From an uncultured Dysosmobacter sp. (GTDB taxonomy: Bacteria > Bacillota > Clostridia > Oscillospirales > Oscillospiraceae): a DNA stretch of 53,115 nt. The first letter of the stretch is position 1. Each line of letters begins with the position of its first letter. The stretch is from NCBI RefSeq assembly GCF_947631635.1, contig NZ_CANRMB010000025.1, positions 1 through 53,115 of the forward strand, in the 5' to 3' direction. A program made the translations under genes and the position numbers. Below, piece by piece: positions 32,259 to 40,576 of this stretch. The notes beneath the pieces are model-generated. The model saw only the letters and a program-made list of their open reading frames with translations. It was not told the origin of the DNA and ran no database searches.

Positions 32259-33557
32259 TTATTTTGAATACCCTTTAATGGAATCGATATCAATCACTGG
32301 TGCGATAAGAGAATTTCTGTTTTCATCAAATATCTTTAAGGTTGAATACACATAGTTTGTCTTTTCTTTCATCTCTTCATAGGATCTGAAAGCCATGTGA
32401 ACCGCAATCAAAAGAACATCATTTAAGTTGTGTGCGTTAATGACGTCTCCTTCATGGTAATATTCCAGCACACTTACAACCTCGGGCATGCTTTTGATCT
32501 CATTCAGCCCTTCAATTTTGGAAATCTTTCCTTCCTTTGCATTACTGAGGAAATAAATAATGGAGGAACAACCATCAAATCTCGCGTCTATGGTTAATTC
32601 GGTGCCCGGGTCGATCATATGTCCTGTAATTGTCTGATTAAACATCATGTCCAGCGGATTCACTTTGTGGAAATACTCATCTACGAATGGCCAGGTTCCA
32701 CCTAGACGCCCCTCCATTTCATAGAAGCTGATGTAATTCTCATTTACATAGCCCTGTAGGAAAATGATGCCGTCCTTATACTTTTCCCCTTCAAACATAG
32801 CCTTGACTTTTGGGTCTACAGTTTCTAAATATCTGTCAATGTTTTTCGAAGGAAGAAGCATGAGATTAGAGTTGTTGATTGCCTTACCTCTGTCTGATGT
32901 TGAATATCTATCAGCCATCGACATCAGCTGGGCTTTGCCATCAATGATTATGTAGTCCAGAATGAATTCCGTACCTTCCAAGAATTCCTCAACCGTAATC
33001 ACTTTCCGTTTGGAGAATGAAAGTGCAAAATCCACTGCTCCTTTTAAGTCCTCAGCTTTGTAGCAGACGCTGGCACCACGGGCTCCGCTTGCATCACGCG
33101 GCTTAACGAAGACAGGATAACTAAGCTTTTTAGCACTGGATTCAATATTTTTCAAATCAATCTCATACGTTTTAGGAACTGGCACCCCGTATTTTTCACA
33201 TGTTCTTTTGAAATATAATTTATCAGTAGATTGAAGGATCATGCCTTCAGTCGCGTAGTAGGGAATGCCGGTCCTATCAGAGAGTTCTCGGCACACTGGA
33301 AGCAGAAAATCGATATAGCCTGTGGCGATGCCGTCAATTTTCTTTTCTTTGCAAAGATCAACCAGCCAGTCTACATCTTTTGCATTGTGATAAATCGCTT
33401 CATCTGCTGCAGCCTTTGCTGGACTATTTTCTGCTTCTAAGTCGACAACAATTACATAGATGCCTAGTTTTTTTGCCCTGTCAACGACATATCTTGCTCT
33501 TGGGACACCACCCAGATATAAGAGCCTTTTTCCGGCTAATCCTTCAAACATACTCAT
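32259..33557 (-). CDS. ATP-grasp ligase (carbamoyl-phosphate-synthase-like)
   Basis: A 432-residue ATP-grasp enzyme. The N-terminal pre-ATP-grasp Rossmann-like part begins LAGKRLLYLGGVPRARYVVD. STDKLYFKRTCEKYGVPVPK and YPVFVKPRDASGARGASVCY form the ATP-binding lysine and glycine-rich loop. EFLEGTEFILDYIIIDGKAQ and MEGRLGG supply metal ligands. It forms an acyl-phosphate and ligates it to an amine. It lies 61 bp upstream of the opine dehydrogenase. The start may be MSMFEGL or MFEGL. Together they could make and attach an amino-acid decoration. Confidence 0.85.
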   Translation of the reverse strand: MSMFEGLAGKRLLYLGGVPRARYVVDRAKKLGIYVIVVDLEAENSPAKAAADEAIYHNAKDVDWLVDLCKEKKIDGIATGYIDFLLPVCRELSDRTGIPYYATEGMILQSTDKLYFKRTCEKYGVPVPKTYEIDLKNIESSAKKLSYPVFVKPRDASGARGASVCYKAEDLKGAVDFALSFSKRKVITVEEFLEGTEFILDYIIIDGKAQLMSMADRYSTSDRGKAINNSNLMLLPSKNIDRYLETVDPKVKAMFEGEKYKDGIIFLQGYVNENYISFYEMEGRLGGTWPFVDEYFHKVNPLDMMFNQTITGHMIDPGTELTIDARFDGCSSIIYFLSNAKEGKISKIEGLNEIKSMPEVVSVLEYYHEGDVINAHNLNDVLLIAVHMAFRSYEEMKEKTNYVYSTLKIFDENRNSLIAPVIDIDSIKGYSK

Positions 33558-33574
33558 TTCTCCTTTTTATTGGT

Positions 33575-33712
33575 GTTTAAAAAGAGTAATCAGCCAAGTT
33601 ATTCTATACATATCCTCTTCTGTATATCTCTGATCACGAACAAGACTCAATTCTTTTTCACCAAGCTTGTGATATGTGCTCACAGGCCAGTGAATCGGAC
33701 AGTATATGTCTC
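33575..33712 (-). pseudogene. C-terminal remnant of a PLP aminotransferase
   Basis: The leftward frame reads IYCPIHWPVSTYHKLGEKEL then SLVRDQRYTEEDMYR. It is nearly identical to the end of the enzyme at 29364 (IYCPVHWTVSAYHRL, SLVCDQRYTEEDMYR), with about 10 residues missing between. It is a second, decayed copy of that gene end. Confidence 0.7.
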
Positions 33713-34061
33713 TTTAAATAGCACTTTATCTTTTGAAAATCTAACTGATGACGGGTACAATAACAAGGGAACCCCAGTCGTTCACACAATTCGGTGCACT
33801 TTTCGACAGGCGTTTCGCTGTATCCTGTAGTGATACCATCAACGCCAGCTTTATGGCATATATGTTCCAGTGCGTCAAGATCAGCCCAACTAATATCCCA
33901 GTATTCATCCGCGACCAATTTTGCAGGGCTGGCATCGGTATCGTAAAAATCCGATACTATCGTATACACACCTAATTCCTTCGCCCGTTTCACAAGCGTT
34001 ACCAGATTAGGTCCGCTTGCAAGGATAAGCAGTTTTTTCCTTTGAGTACCTGCTTTTCCAT
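33713..34061 (-). pseudogene. N-terminal remnant of a second ATP-grasp gene
   Basis: Starts MEKQVLKGK. One A missing in an A6 tract near 34032 shifts the frame, and the family sequence continues LLILASGPNLVTLVKRAKEL, GVYTIVSDFYDTDASPAKLV and GVDGITTGYSETPVEKCTEL. This matches the pre-ATP-grasp domain of the gene at 32259. It ends at KIKCYLK, where it is fused to the aminotransferase tail. The catalytic domain is gone. Confidence 0.7.
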
Positions 34062-34062
34062 A

Positions 34063-34782
34063 TTAATAAAAATCCCTTCTTTGTCGCTCATCATACAAGT
34101 TTCCTGGCCTTTCTTCGCCTTGACCTATTCCCTCTTTTTTTAGGACCTTTCCTACTGTTTTGAAAAGGATGCGAACATCTAAGCTAAAAGAAAGGTTGTT
34201 AACATACTTGATATCATAGGCAAACCTCTCATTCCAGTTTAAATCATTTCTTCCATTGACCTGCGCCAATCCAGTCAGGCCTGGACGTACATCATGACGA
34301 TGTCGTTCCTCTTCTGTATAATATGGTAAATAAGAAACAACCAATGGCCGCGGCCCTACGATGCTCATATCCCCCTTCAGGATATTAAAAGTTTCCGGCA
34401 GCTCGTCAAGTGATGTAGCCCTTAAAGCCCTGCCGAATTTTCCGAGTCGTACCTCATCGGGCAGAAAATCCCCGTTTTCATCCCTCTCGTCTGACATGGA
34501 GCGGAACTTGTACAAGGTGAAGATCTTCTCTTTCCCTGTTTTCGGATCAATCTTGCCCGGACGCGGCTGTTTGAACAAAACCGGCGAACCCAGCTTTATC
34601 CGCACTAGGACCGCTATAATAATGTAAAGCCATCCAAACACGACGATCGCCGTCAGAGAACAAATGATATCCAGCAGCCGTTTTATGTACCGTCCATAAA
34701 GCCCACTTCTTATTGATCCATGCCGGGATGTCACGGGCTTGTTCACCTGTGCCTGCTGCATCATTTTCCCCCAATCACGCAA
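34063..34782 (-). CDS. Initiating undecaprenyl-phosphate sugar-1-phosphate transferase
   Basis: A 239-residue PglC/EpsL-type enzyme. There is one re-entrant membrane helix (LLDIICSLTAIVVFGWLYII), then FTLYKFRSMSDERDENGDFL, ATSLDELPETFNILKGDMSI, VGPRPLVVSYLPYY and PGLTGLAQVNGRNDLNW. It would start each repeat unit by loading a sugar phosphate on undecaprenyl phosphate. The start is a TTG at 34782 placed 6 bases after AGGAG; an ATG 6 codons later is possible. It follows the dehydratase and aminotransferase genes, as in bacillosamine or AATGal systems. Confidence 0.88.
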   Translation of the reverse strand: MRDWGKMMQQAQVNKPVTSRHGSIRSGLYGRYIKRLLDIICSLTAIVVFGWLYIIIAVLVRIKLGSPVLFKQPRPGKIDPKTGKEKIFTLYKFRSMSDERDENGDFLPDEVRLGKFGRALRATSLDELPETFNILKGDMSIVGPRPLVVSYLPYYTEEERHRHDVRPGLTGLAQVNGRNDLNWNERFAYDIKYVNNLSFSLDVRILFKTVGKVLKKEGIGQGEERPGNLYDERQRRDFY

Positions 34783-34790
34783 AGCATCTC

Positions 34791-34898
34791 CTAATTACCT
34801 CTTGAGGTACCAAGTCCCCATAGGGGGCACACATATACGTCATTTCCCTTGACAAGTGCCTCGATGACTTCCTTTGGGAGAGTGATAAAGGCCTCCAT
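34791..34898 (-). CDS. Possible 35-residue protein between aminotransferase and transferase
   Basis: MEAFITLPKEVIEALVKGND then VYVCPLWGLGTSRGN, ending in a TAG that overlaps the AGGAG of the next gene. It starts 2 bp after the aminotransferase stop with only a weak AATAAGG. It could be a small conserved capsule protein or just a coupling frame. No family recognised. Confidence 0.35.
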   Translation of the reverse strand: MEAFITLPKEVIEALVKGNDVYVCPLWGLGTSRGN

Positions 34899-34900
34899 CC

Positions 34901-36181
34901 TTATTCAAAGCAAGCTTTGATTACTTTTATAATGGCATCCTGCTGCTCCCCAGTCATCTTATTATCGCTGGGCAGGCATAGCCCCCTCGCGAAAATATCC
35001 GCACCGACATCCTCGACCCCGCCGGCAATATACGCGTTGGTTTTTGCTCTGCCGGAGTCGCTCCGAGTTATGAATGCGTCCATCCGGTAGATCGGCTGCA
35101 GATGCATCGGCTTCCAAATAGGTCTTCCCTCGGCGTTGATGCCGCTGAGCGCCTCTAATATCTCCGTGGGGCAGCTCTTTCCATGCTCCGGCTGATACCT
35201 TGCGGCGCTGTCATCCCGCACCTGCCTGCACATCGCGCCCTCGTCGATGATCATGGCGCTGAGCCAGTAGTTCGGCTCGCAGCCCTCAATAATCGGATTC
35301 ATGGAAACCGGCAGATCCCGCAAGCCCGCCTGATATCGTTCATAGATCGATTTCTTCTGGGCAATATGCTCCTCCAAATGCGGAAATTGTCCGCGGATCA
35401 CACCAGCGATGACATTGCTCATGCGGTAGTTATAGCCTACCTCCTCATGCTGGTACCAAGGAACGCTTTCGCGGGCCTGTGTGGACCATTTTCTCGCTTT
35501 GTCCGCCGCCTCCAAATCATTTGTCAGCAGACACCCTCCGGCGCTGCCTGTTATGATCTTATTCCCGTTATAGGAGATCGCCGCATAGTCGCCAAAGGAG
35601 CCGCACGGCCTGCCCTCCCATGCGGCGCCCAGTGCCTCCGCCGCATCCTCAATCAACAGCGCACCGTGCTTTTCGCAGATCTCCCTGATCCGGCGAATAT
35701 CGCCGGAGAAGCCGTACAGCTCGGCGCAGACAACAAGCTTCACATCCGGGTAAACCGCAAAAGCCTTTTCCAGCGCCGCGGGGTCCATGTTCCAGGAATC
35801 GCGCTGGGTGTCAATGAACACCGGGATGCCGCCCTCGTACACGACGGGGTTTACCGTTGCGCCAAAGGTCATGTCCGAGCAAAACACCCGCCTGCCTTCC
35901 ACCGCGCCATGTCCGACGGCCGGCCTGCCGTACAGCCTTTCGCCTGCAAGCTTCACGCAGAGATGCAGGGCGGCCGTACCGCAGGACAGCCCGACGGCAT
36001 ACTTCACGCCCGCTTTTTCCGCTGCGATGCGCTCCACCTCGTTGATGTTTGCCCCTACTGTGGACATCCAGTTGGTTTCATATGCTTCGGTTATGTATCT
36101 CAATTCATCGCCGTGCATGGTCGGGCTGGCCAGCCAGACTTTTGATTCGAACGGTTTCAGATCGTTCCTTTTGGTAAGCAT
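34901..36181 (-). CDS. DegT/DnrJ/EryC1 UDP-4-keto-sugar aminotransferase
   Basis: A 426-residue PLP enzyme. WLASPTMHGDELRYITEAYE and TNWMSTVGANINEVE begin the fold, LSCGTAALHLCVKLAG binds PLP phosphate, LIEDAAEALGA is the Asp-Ala-Ala motif, and ISYNGNKIITGSAGGCLLTN carries the internal aldimine Lys. The closest known relatives in this style are PglE, WlaK and WcfR, which convert UDP-4-keto-6-deoxy-GlcNAc to a 4-amino sugar. The upstream dehydratase would supply the substrate. The start at MLTKRNDLKPFE fits family length; the longer in-frame start would overlap the dehydratase. Confidence 0.9.
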   Translation of the reverse strand: MLTKRNDLKPFESKVWLASPTMHGDELRYITEAYETNWMSTVGANINEVERIAAEKAGVKYAVGLSCGTAALHLCVKLAGERLYGRPAVGHGAVEGRRVFCSDMTFGATVNPVVYEGGIPVFIDTQRDSWNMDPAALEKAFAVYPDVKLVVCAELYGFSGDIRRIREICEKHGALLIEDAAEALGAAWEGRPCGSFGDYAAISYNGNKIITGSAGGCLLTNDLEAADKARKWSTQARESVPWYQHEEVGYNYRMSNVIAGVIRGQFPHLEEHIAQKKSIYERYQAGLRDLPVSMNPIIEGCEPNYWLSAMIIDEGAMCRQVRDDSAARYQPEHGKSCPTEILEALSGINAEGRPIWKPMHLQPIYRMDAFITRSDSGRAKTNAYIAGGVEDVGADIFARGLCLPSDNKMTGEQQDAIIKVIKACFE

Positions 36182-36230
36182 ATCCCTATTTTTCGGCCCT
36201 TGCCGCTGGCAGGGGTCGCTCTCCTTCCGC

Positions 36231-38261
36231 TCACGCTTTTTCCCGCGCAAGTATCGTGTCCCGGTTCACTTCCTCCGGATCCCGATAGGTGGGCACGGTA
36301 GCCTGGATGGCCTCGATCACTCTCTCATAGTGTCCCGCTTCGCCGCTGGACACACCCGAAACGGCACGGGCCAAAATTTCCAGCTTGGCGTCTACCTCCG
36401 CCCGGCTGTATCCCTTGTCCCGCTCAATGAAAACCAGCTTATTTTCGGTCCTCTCCAGACCCTCTGTCTGCACCAGCAGCTCTTCATAGAGCTTTTCTCC
36501 AGGACGCAGGCCGATTTCCACGATGTCCACATCCTCATACGGCCGCAGCCCGGAAAGCCGGATCATGTTCTCCGCCAGGTCCAGGATCCTCACCGGTTTT
36601 CCCATGTCCAGCACAAACAGTTCCCCGTTCTTTGCCATTGCCCCGGCCTCCATCACCAGTCCCACTGCCTCCGGGATGGTCATGAAGTATCGGATGGCTC
36701 GCTTGTCGGTGATGGTCACCGGCCCGCCCGCCGTGATCTGCTTCTTAAAAAGCGGAATGACCGAACCGTTGGACCCCAGCACGTTGCCGAACCGCACCGC
36801 GGCAAATGCCGTGGCGCTGTCCCTCCGGCACTGGACCACCATCTCACACAGCCGTTTGCTCGCCCCCATAATATTCGTGGGGTTGACCGCCTTGTCAGTG
36901 GAGATCAGCACAAACTTTTTCGTGCCGTACTTCTCCGCCAGATTTGCCACGTTATAAGTCCCGAACACGTTGTTTTTGATGGCCTCACAGCCGCTGTGCT
37001 CCATCAGCGGCACGTGCTTGTGCGCCGCCGCGTGAAACACGATGTCCGGCCTCACCTCAGCGAAGATCTCCTCCATCCGCTTCTCATCCCGCACAGAGGC
37101 GATCACCGTTTCCAGCGTCAAGTCTTTGCCATACTTGTGCGTCAGCTCCTGCTGGATGTCATAGGCGTTATTCTCATAGATATCCAGGATCACCAGCCGC
37201 CGGGGACTCAGCGCCGCGATCTGACGGCACAGCTCGCTGCCGATGGAGCCGCCACCTCCCGTCACCAGGACCGTCTTGTCCCGGTAATAGTCCTTGGCCT
37301 TGGTGGACGCAATACTCAGTTCGTCCCGGAACAGCAGATCGTTGATGCTGAATCTCCGCAGCTCCCGCTTGCCGTATCCCACATTCCGCTCTCCGGACTT
37401 GTCGCCCAGCGGGTAGTCAAACAGCATGACCTGGCACCCTGTCTGCCGGTACAAGTCGTATAGTCTGCTCTTCTCTTCCGGCGCGGCATCCGGCAGGGCG
37501 ATCACCACTCCCTGCACCGGCATCGTCTTAATGATTTCCACGATCCGCTCATTCTCCGCATACACCGGGATTCCGTTGATGCTGCTGCCGATCTTGGCCG
37601 GATCCGTGTCGATGAAACAGTAGGGGTTGTGATGGGACCGGGGATTCCTCCGAAGCTCTCCCGCCAGCATCGCCCCGATATTGCCCGCGCCCACAATGGC
37701 GATATTCACCTGGTGCATATGCCCCGGCGTACCCTGCAGCAATTCCCGCATCGCCCTCAGATCGCTGGCCGTTCCAGCACGGGCATACAGGTACTGGTAC
37801 ACAAACCTGCTGGCCAAGGTACCCAGCATGACCAGCAGTACCGTGACCAGCGTATAGGCCGCTCCCAGGCTTACTGCCGGACTCACCCGTCCAATCAGGA
37901 AGAAAACGCACCCACTGGCCGCGTCCGCAGTCATCAGTTTCAGATATATGGATACATTCGCGTACCGCCACACGGTGGCGTACACTCTGAAGCACAGCCG
38001 CGCCGCCATTACGCAAAGGTACAGTACCAGGGCCTTCCCCAGCGTAAACCTGCCGTTCACTGACAGGGAGTTGATATCCAGCATTGTCAGGACACTCATC
38101 AGGAAGCATACCGTCAGAAAGATCGCCGTGTCGATCCCCATCAGCTCCAGCCGCCGTTTGGGCAGCAGGCTTCTGGTACTGCGCAGCGCCAGTTCTCGTT
38201 TTTTTCTCCTGAACACCTGAAAATCGGAACGCATGGTACTTAGTCCCACCTCTATCTTCAT
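36231..38261 (-). CDS. Membrane nucleoside-diphosphate-sugar 4,6-dehydratase (CapD/PglF type)
   Basis: About 676 residues. Four N-terminal helices (residues about 35-145) are followed by a CoA-binding-like Rossmann segment (VNIAIVGAGNIGAMLAGELR, residues about 185-310). The catalytic SDR comes next, with KTVLVTGGGGSIGSELCRQI, HAAAHKHVPLME, STDKAVNPTNIMGASKR (Met-x-x-x-Lys) and GLRPGEKLYEELL. It makes UDP-2-acetamido-4-keto-2,4,6-trideoxy-hexose for the aminotransferase. The start is uncertain: ATG at 38261 after AGGA, or ATG at 38234 after GAGGTGG. No acetyltransferase of the PglD type is seen nearby. Confidence 0.9.
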   Translation of the reverse strand: MKIEVGLSTMRSDFQVFRRKKRELALRSTRSLLPKRRLELMGIDTAIFLTVCFLMSVLTMLDINSLSVNGRFTLGKALVLYLCVMAARLCFRVYATVWRYANVSIYLKLMTADAASGCVFFLIGRVSPAVSLGAAYTLVTVLLVMLGTLASRFVYQYLYARAGTASDLRAMRELLQGTPGHMHQVNIAIVGAGNIGAMLAGELRRNPRSHHNPYCFIDTDPAKIGSSINGIPVYAENERIVEIIKTMPVQGVVIALPDAAPEEKSRLYDLYRQTGCQVMLFDYPLGDKSGERNVGYGKRELRRFSINDLLFRDELSIASTKAKDYYRDKTVLVTGGGGSIGSELCRQIAALSPRRLVILDIYENNAYDIQQELTHKYGKDLTLETVIASVRDEKRMEEIFAEVRPDIVFHAAAHKHVPLMEHSGCEAIKNNVFGTYNVANLAEKYGTKKFVLISTDKAVNPTNIMGASKRLCEMVVQCRRDSATAFAAVRFGNVLGSNGSVIPLFKKQITAGGPVTITDKRAIRYFMTIPEAVGLVMEAGAMAKNGELFVLDMGKPVRILDLAENMIRLSGLRPYEDVDIVEIGLRPGEKLYEELLVQTEGLERTENKLVFIERDKGYSRAEVDAKLEILARAVSGVSSGEAGHYERVIEAIQATVPTYRDPEEVNRDTILAREKA

Positions 38262-38454
38262 GGATGGTCCTGCATTTTTGTTAACACAGACCCATCCTGT
38301 CTGTACAAACGGTATGGGGTTTCTCAGAACAAGTCCCCACCCCGGAGAAAACCTTTGGTGGAATTCATCAGGCGGGGCAAACTCCCCTCCCGGCACGGCC
38401 ACCACCAACGCCGCCGGGACTACAAATCCTTTTCCTTTTTCCAGTCATCAACTG
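38262..38454. other. 193-bp spacer inside the capsule locus
   Basis: No gene. Leftward TTGACA at about 38451-38456 could be a -35 box, but no good -10 follows at 17 bases, so an internal promoter is only possible. Confidence 0.3.
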
Positions 38455-39477
38455 TCAAGGTTCCTCCATCAGCTCATAAAATTCCTCGATCACCAAACGC
38501 TGCAGGGCCTCTTCATCGGGGTAGAATTCTATATACTTCTCCGTCTCCACCGCCTCGCCCTCCAGGACCGTATAGCTTTCCATATGATATTCCCGGAGGC
38601 TTTCCGCAAGCTCGGAGAGCTTCTGCGCGGTGCAGTCTGAGCCCATATGTTCGGCTAACTCCAGCAGGGAGGCTGAGATGAACCCATCGTCCTCTGCCGC
38701 CAGGGTGGACAGCTTCTCCTGCAATCCAGACAAATACTCCTTCTGACGTTCCATCCGCTCCAGGTTGGTGCCCTCGCCCACATCCATCCGGGCCCGCACA
38801 TAGTTCAGCGCATGTTTGCCCAGCAGCGTCACGGTCTCTCCTTGGACAAGCGCCGGGTCTGCCGCGGAGAAGTCGTCCCGGATCTCCACCGTCACCCCGC
38901 CCGCCAAATCGTTGAGTACCATCAGTCCGTCCATAGTCAGCGTTACATAGTGGTCGATCTCCACCCCGTACATCAGCCCGGAGACCGCGTCCATCGCCGC
39001 CATGCCCGCGGTCCGGTCGTTCTGGGTATACGCCTGGGCATGGGCATAAGCCAAAGCCAGCTGCGCCGTATAGGTCCCGCTGGGCCTGCCGTACTGGTCA
39101 AAATCCTGTATCGCCGCCATGGTGTCACGGTTGATCTGGAATACTTGGTACGTCTCATTTGTCCGGTCGATTTTCAACAGCAGGAACAGGTCGGACTGGG
39201 CGTATGAGCCCGATACACCGATTTCCTCCTGCTCAGAACGGTCCAGCCCCAGCACCAGCACCGTCTCCACATCATCCCGGGGCGCATACCACGCTCCATT
39301 GTAAAAAAGCAGCGCCCCGTCATCCTCCAAGGTGTGGGATGGTGCATCGGTCTCTCCTGTTGGAAAGCTGCCCTCTTTCCAGAGAAAGAGCCCCAATGCT
39401 CCCACCAGGAAAAGGGCCAGCGCCGTCAAGAGGACCGCAGCCGTCCGAATCAACTTCCGGTCAACGCGGAATTTCAT
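38455..39477 (-). CDS. LytR-CpsA-Psr (LCP) cell-wall glycopolymer ligase
   Basis: A 340-residue protein with one N-terminal membrane helix (AAVLLTALALFLVGALGLFL) and an extracellular LCP domain. Key features are VLVLGLDRSEQ, SYAQSDLFLLLKID with the Asp and Ser ligands, FQINRDTMAAI with the pyrophosphate-binding Arg, and HALNYVRARMDVGEGTNLER with the conserved R-x-R. LCP enzymes move the finished polymer from undecaprenyl pyrophosphate to peptidoglycan. It lies 1 bp after the LPXTG-like gene and is encoded in the regulatory half of the locus. Confidence 0.88.
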   Translation of the reverse strand: MKFRVDRKLIRTAAVLLTALALFLVGALGLFLWKEGSFPTGETDAPSHTLEDDGALLFYNGAWYAPRDDVETVLVLGLDRSEQEEIGVSGSYAQSDLFLLLKIDRTNETYQVFQINRDTMAAIQDFDQYGRPSGTYTAQLALAYAHAQAYTQNDRTAGMAAMDAVSGLMYGVEIDHYVTLTMDGLMVLNDLAGGVTVEIRDDFSAADPALVQGETVTLLGKHALNYVRARMDVGEGTNLERMERQKEYLSGLQEKLSTLAAEDDGFISASLLELAEHMGSDCTAQKLSELAESLREYHMESYTVLEGEAVETEKYIEFYPDEEALQRLVIEEFYELMEEP

Positions 39478-39478
39478 C

Positions 39479-39754
39479 TCAGCGTGCGGAACCAGCCTGT
39501 TTTTTAGCCTTGACCAGCGTCACCGCGCCGCACACCGTGGAAGCTGCGGCCGCCAGTGTCAGGGCCTCTATCCCGCCCAGTCCAGTCTCACCAGTCTGGG
39601 GAGCGGGAACGATTGACGAATCTGTGTCTGTTCCACCAACCTCTGTTGCGGGACGATCAGGTTCCATGGGGGACAGCTTATCCGCATACGCCACAGGCGC
39701 AGACAGCATCGTCACCATCATGGCGGCTACCGTAAACAGCAGGAACTTCTTCAT
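39479..39754 (-). CDS. Small LPXTG-like sortase substrate
   Basis: A 91-residue exported protein. MKKFLLFTVAAMMVTMLSAP and VAYA form a signal peptide. The mature part is short and rich in Pro, Thr and Asp. APQTGE at residues 51-56 is followed by a hydrophobic stretch ALTLAAAASTVCGAVTLV and the basic tail KAKKQAGSAR, the classical sorting-signal layout. It sits directly between the sortase and LCP genes, so it is the likely substrate. With barely 30 residues of mature protein it may act as an anchor or primer rather than an enzyme. Confidence 0.78.
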   Translation of the reverse strand: MKKFLLFTVAAMMVTMLSAPVAYADKLSPMEPDRPATEVGGTDTDSSIVPAPQTGETGLGGIEALTLAAAASTVCGAVTLVKAKKQAGSAR

Positions 39755-39787
39755 CTTGGTTCATCCTTCCTTTTTCGAAATGATGGT

Positions 39788-40576
39788 TCATGGCGCGGCG
39801 CTTTCCGCCGTCCTTTTTGCCAGCACCAGATAGCGCTGGTCCCGGTCGCCCCTTAAGCAGGTGGACAGGATCAAAAGCTGATCCTCCGCCGTGACCTCTG
39901 CGTTCTCATCGATGTTGGCGTTGATGGACCGGACAGACAGTGCCTGCTCCAGAAACTTCTGAAATACCTCCGGGTCCGTAAAGTCGTTGTAGTACAGGAT
40001 ATGCCGCATATCGTGGGGCACCGCCGCGAACACCTCGTAATGCAGCTCCTGCTCCGGCAGATAAACCACAATATCCCGGTATGCCTCCAGCCCGCCCTGG
40101 CTGGAATAGGTCTCCTGAAGATTTCCAAACATGGCCCCGGAGCGCATATTATGGCCGTAGACCAACGTCACCGGGTCGGAAAAATCTTTTTTCGTGTAGG
40201 TCTCCTCTGTGAAGAGAGCCCCCTCCTGGCTGGACTTGCCCTCGCTGTTGTGATCCAGATAAAAGCTGTCGTCCCCCTCCCTCTGAAGGATGGGGTAGTT
40301 CACATCGGTGCCGGGGATGTACAGCCAAGCGTAGATATCCGGGTTCATGTCCCACAGCTCTTCAAAATCCACCGGGCTGACATAGGCCGGGGCGGCCTCC
40401 GCCGGGGCCTGGGCCTCCTCCTGGGGTTGGATGGTCTCCGCCCGCTCCTCGACAGCAGCCTGGACCCGGCTCTCCGCTATATGATGCGGGTTTATGCGCA
40501 AATAGGCGGCCGCCCCGAACAGGGTGCAGCCGATCACCAGCAGCAGTCCGCCGCAGATCAGTCCCCGACGCTTCAT
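39788..40576 (-). CDS. Class B sortase
   Basis: A 262-residue transpeptidase with one N-terminal helix (GLICGGLLLVIGCTLFGAAA). The catalytic His is in TLVYGHNMRSGAMFGNL, the Cys in LLILSTCLRGDRDQRYLVLA, and the Arg follows in the same segment. DFEELWDMNPDIYAWLYIPG and NYPILQREGDDSFYLDHN are typical of class B. Its ATG overlaps the CpsB-like stop (ATGA). Sortases are rarely embedded in capsule regulatory operons; its likely target is the adjacent LPXTG-like protein. Confidence 0.9.
   Translation of the reverse strand: MKRRGLICGGLLLVIGCTLFGAAAYLRINPHHIAESRVQAAVEERAETIQPQEEAQAPAEAAPAYVSPVDFEELWDMNPDIYAWLYIPGTDVNYPILQREGDDSFYLDHNSEGKSSQEGALFTEETYTKKDFSDPVTLVYGHNMRSGAMFGNLQETYSSQGGLEAYRDIVVYLPEQELHYEVFAAVPHDMRHILYYNDFTDPEVFQKFLEQALSVRSINANIDENAEVTAEDQLLILSTCLRGDRDQRYLVLAKRTAESAAP

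Noticed and set aside
36231..38261. Second copy of CapE
   Set aside because: It has an N-terminal membrane domain and the PglF/CapD motif set, and it pairs with the DegT gene. CapE at 20904 is a soluble single-domain enzyme.
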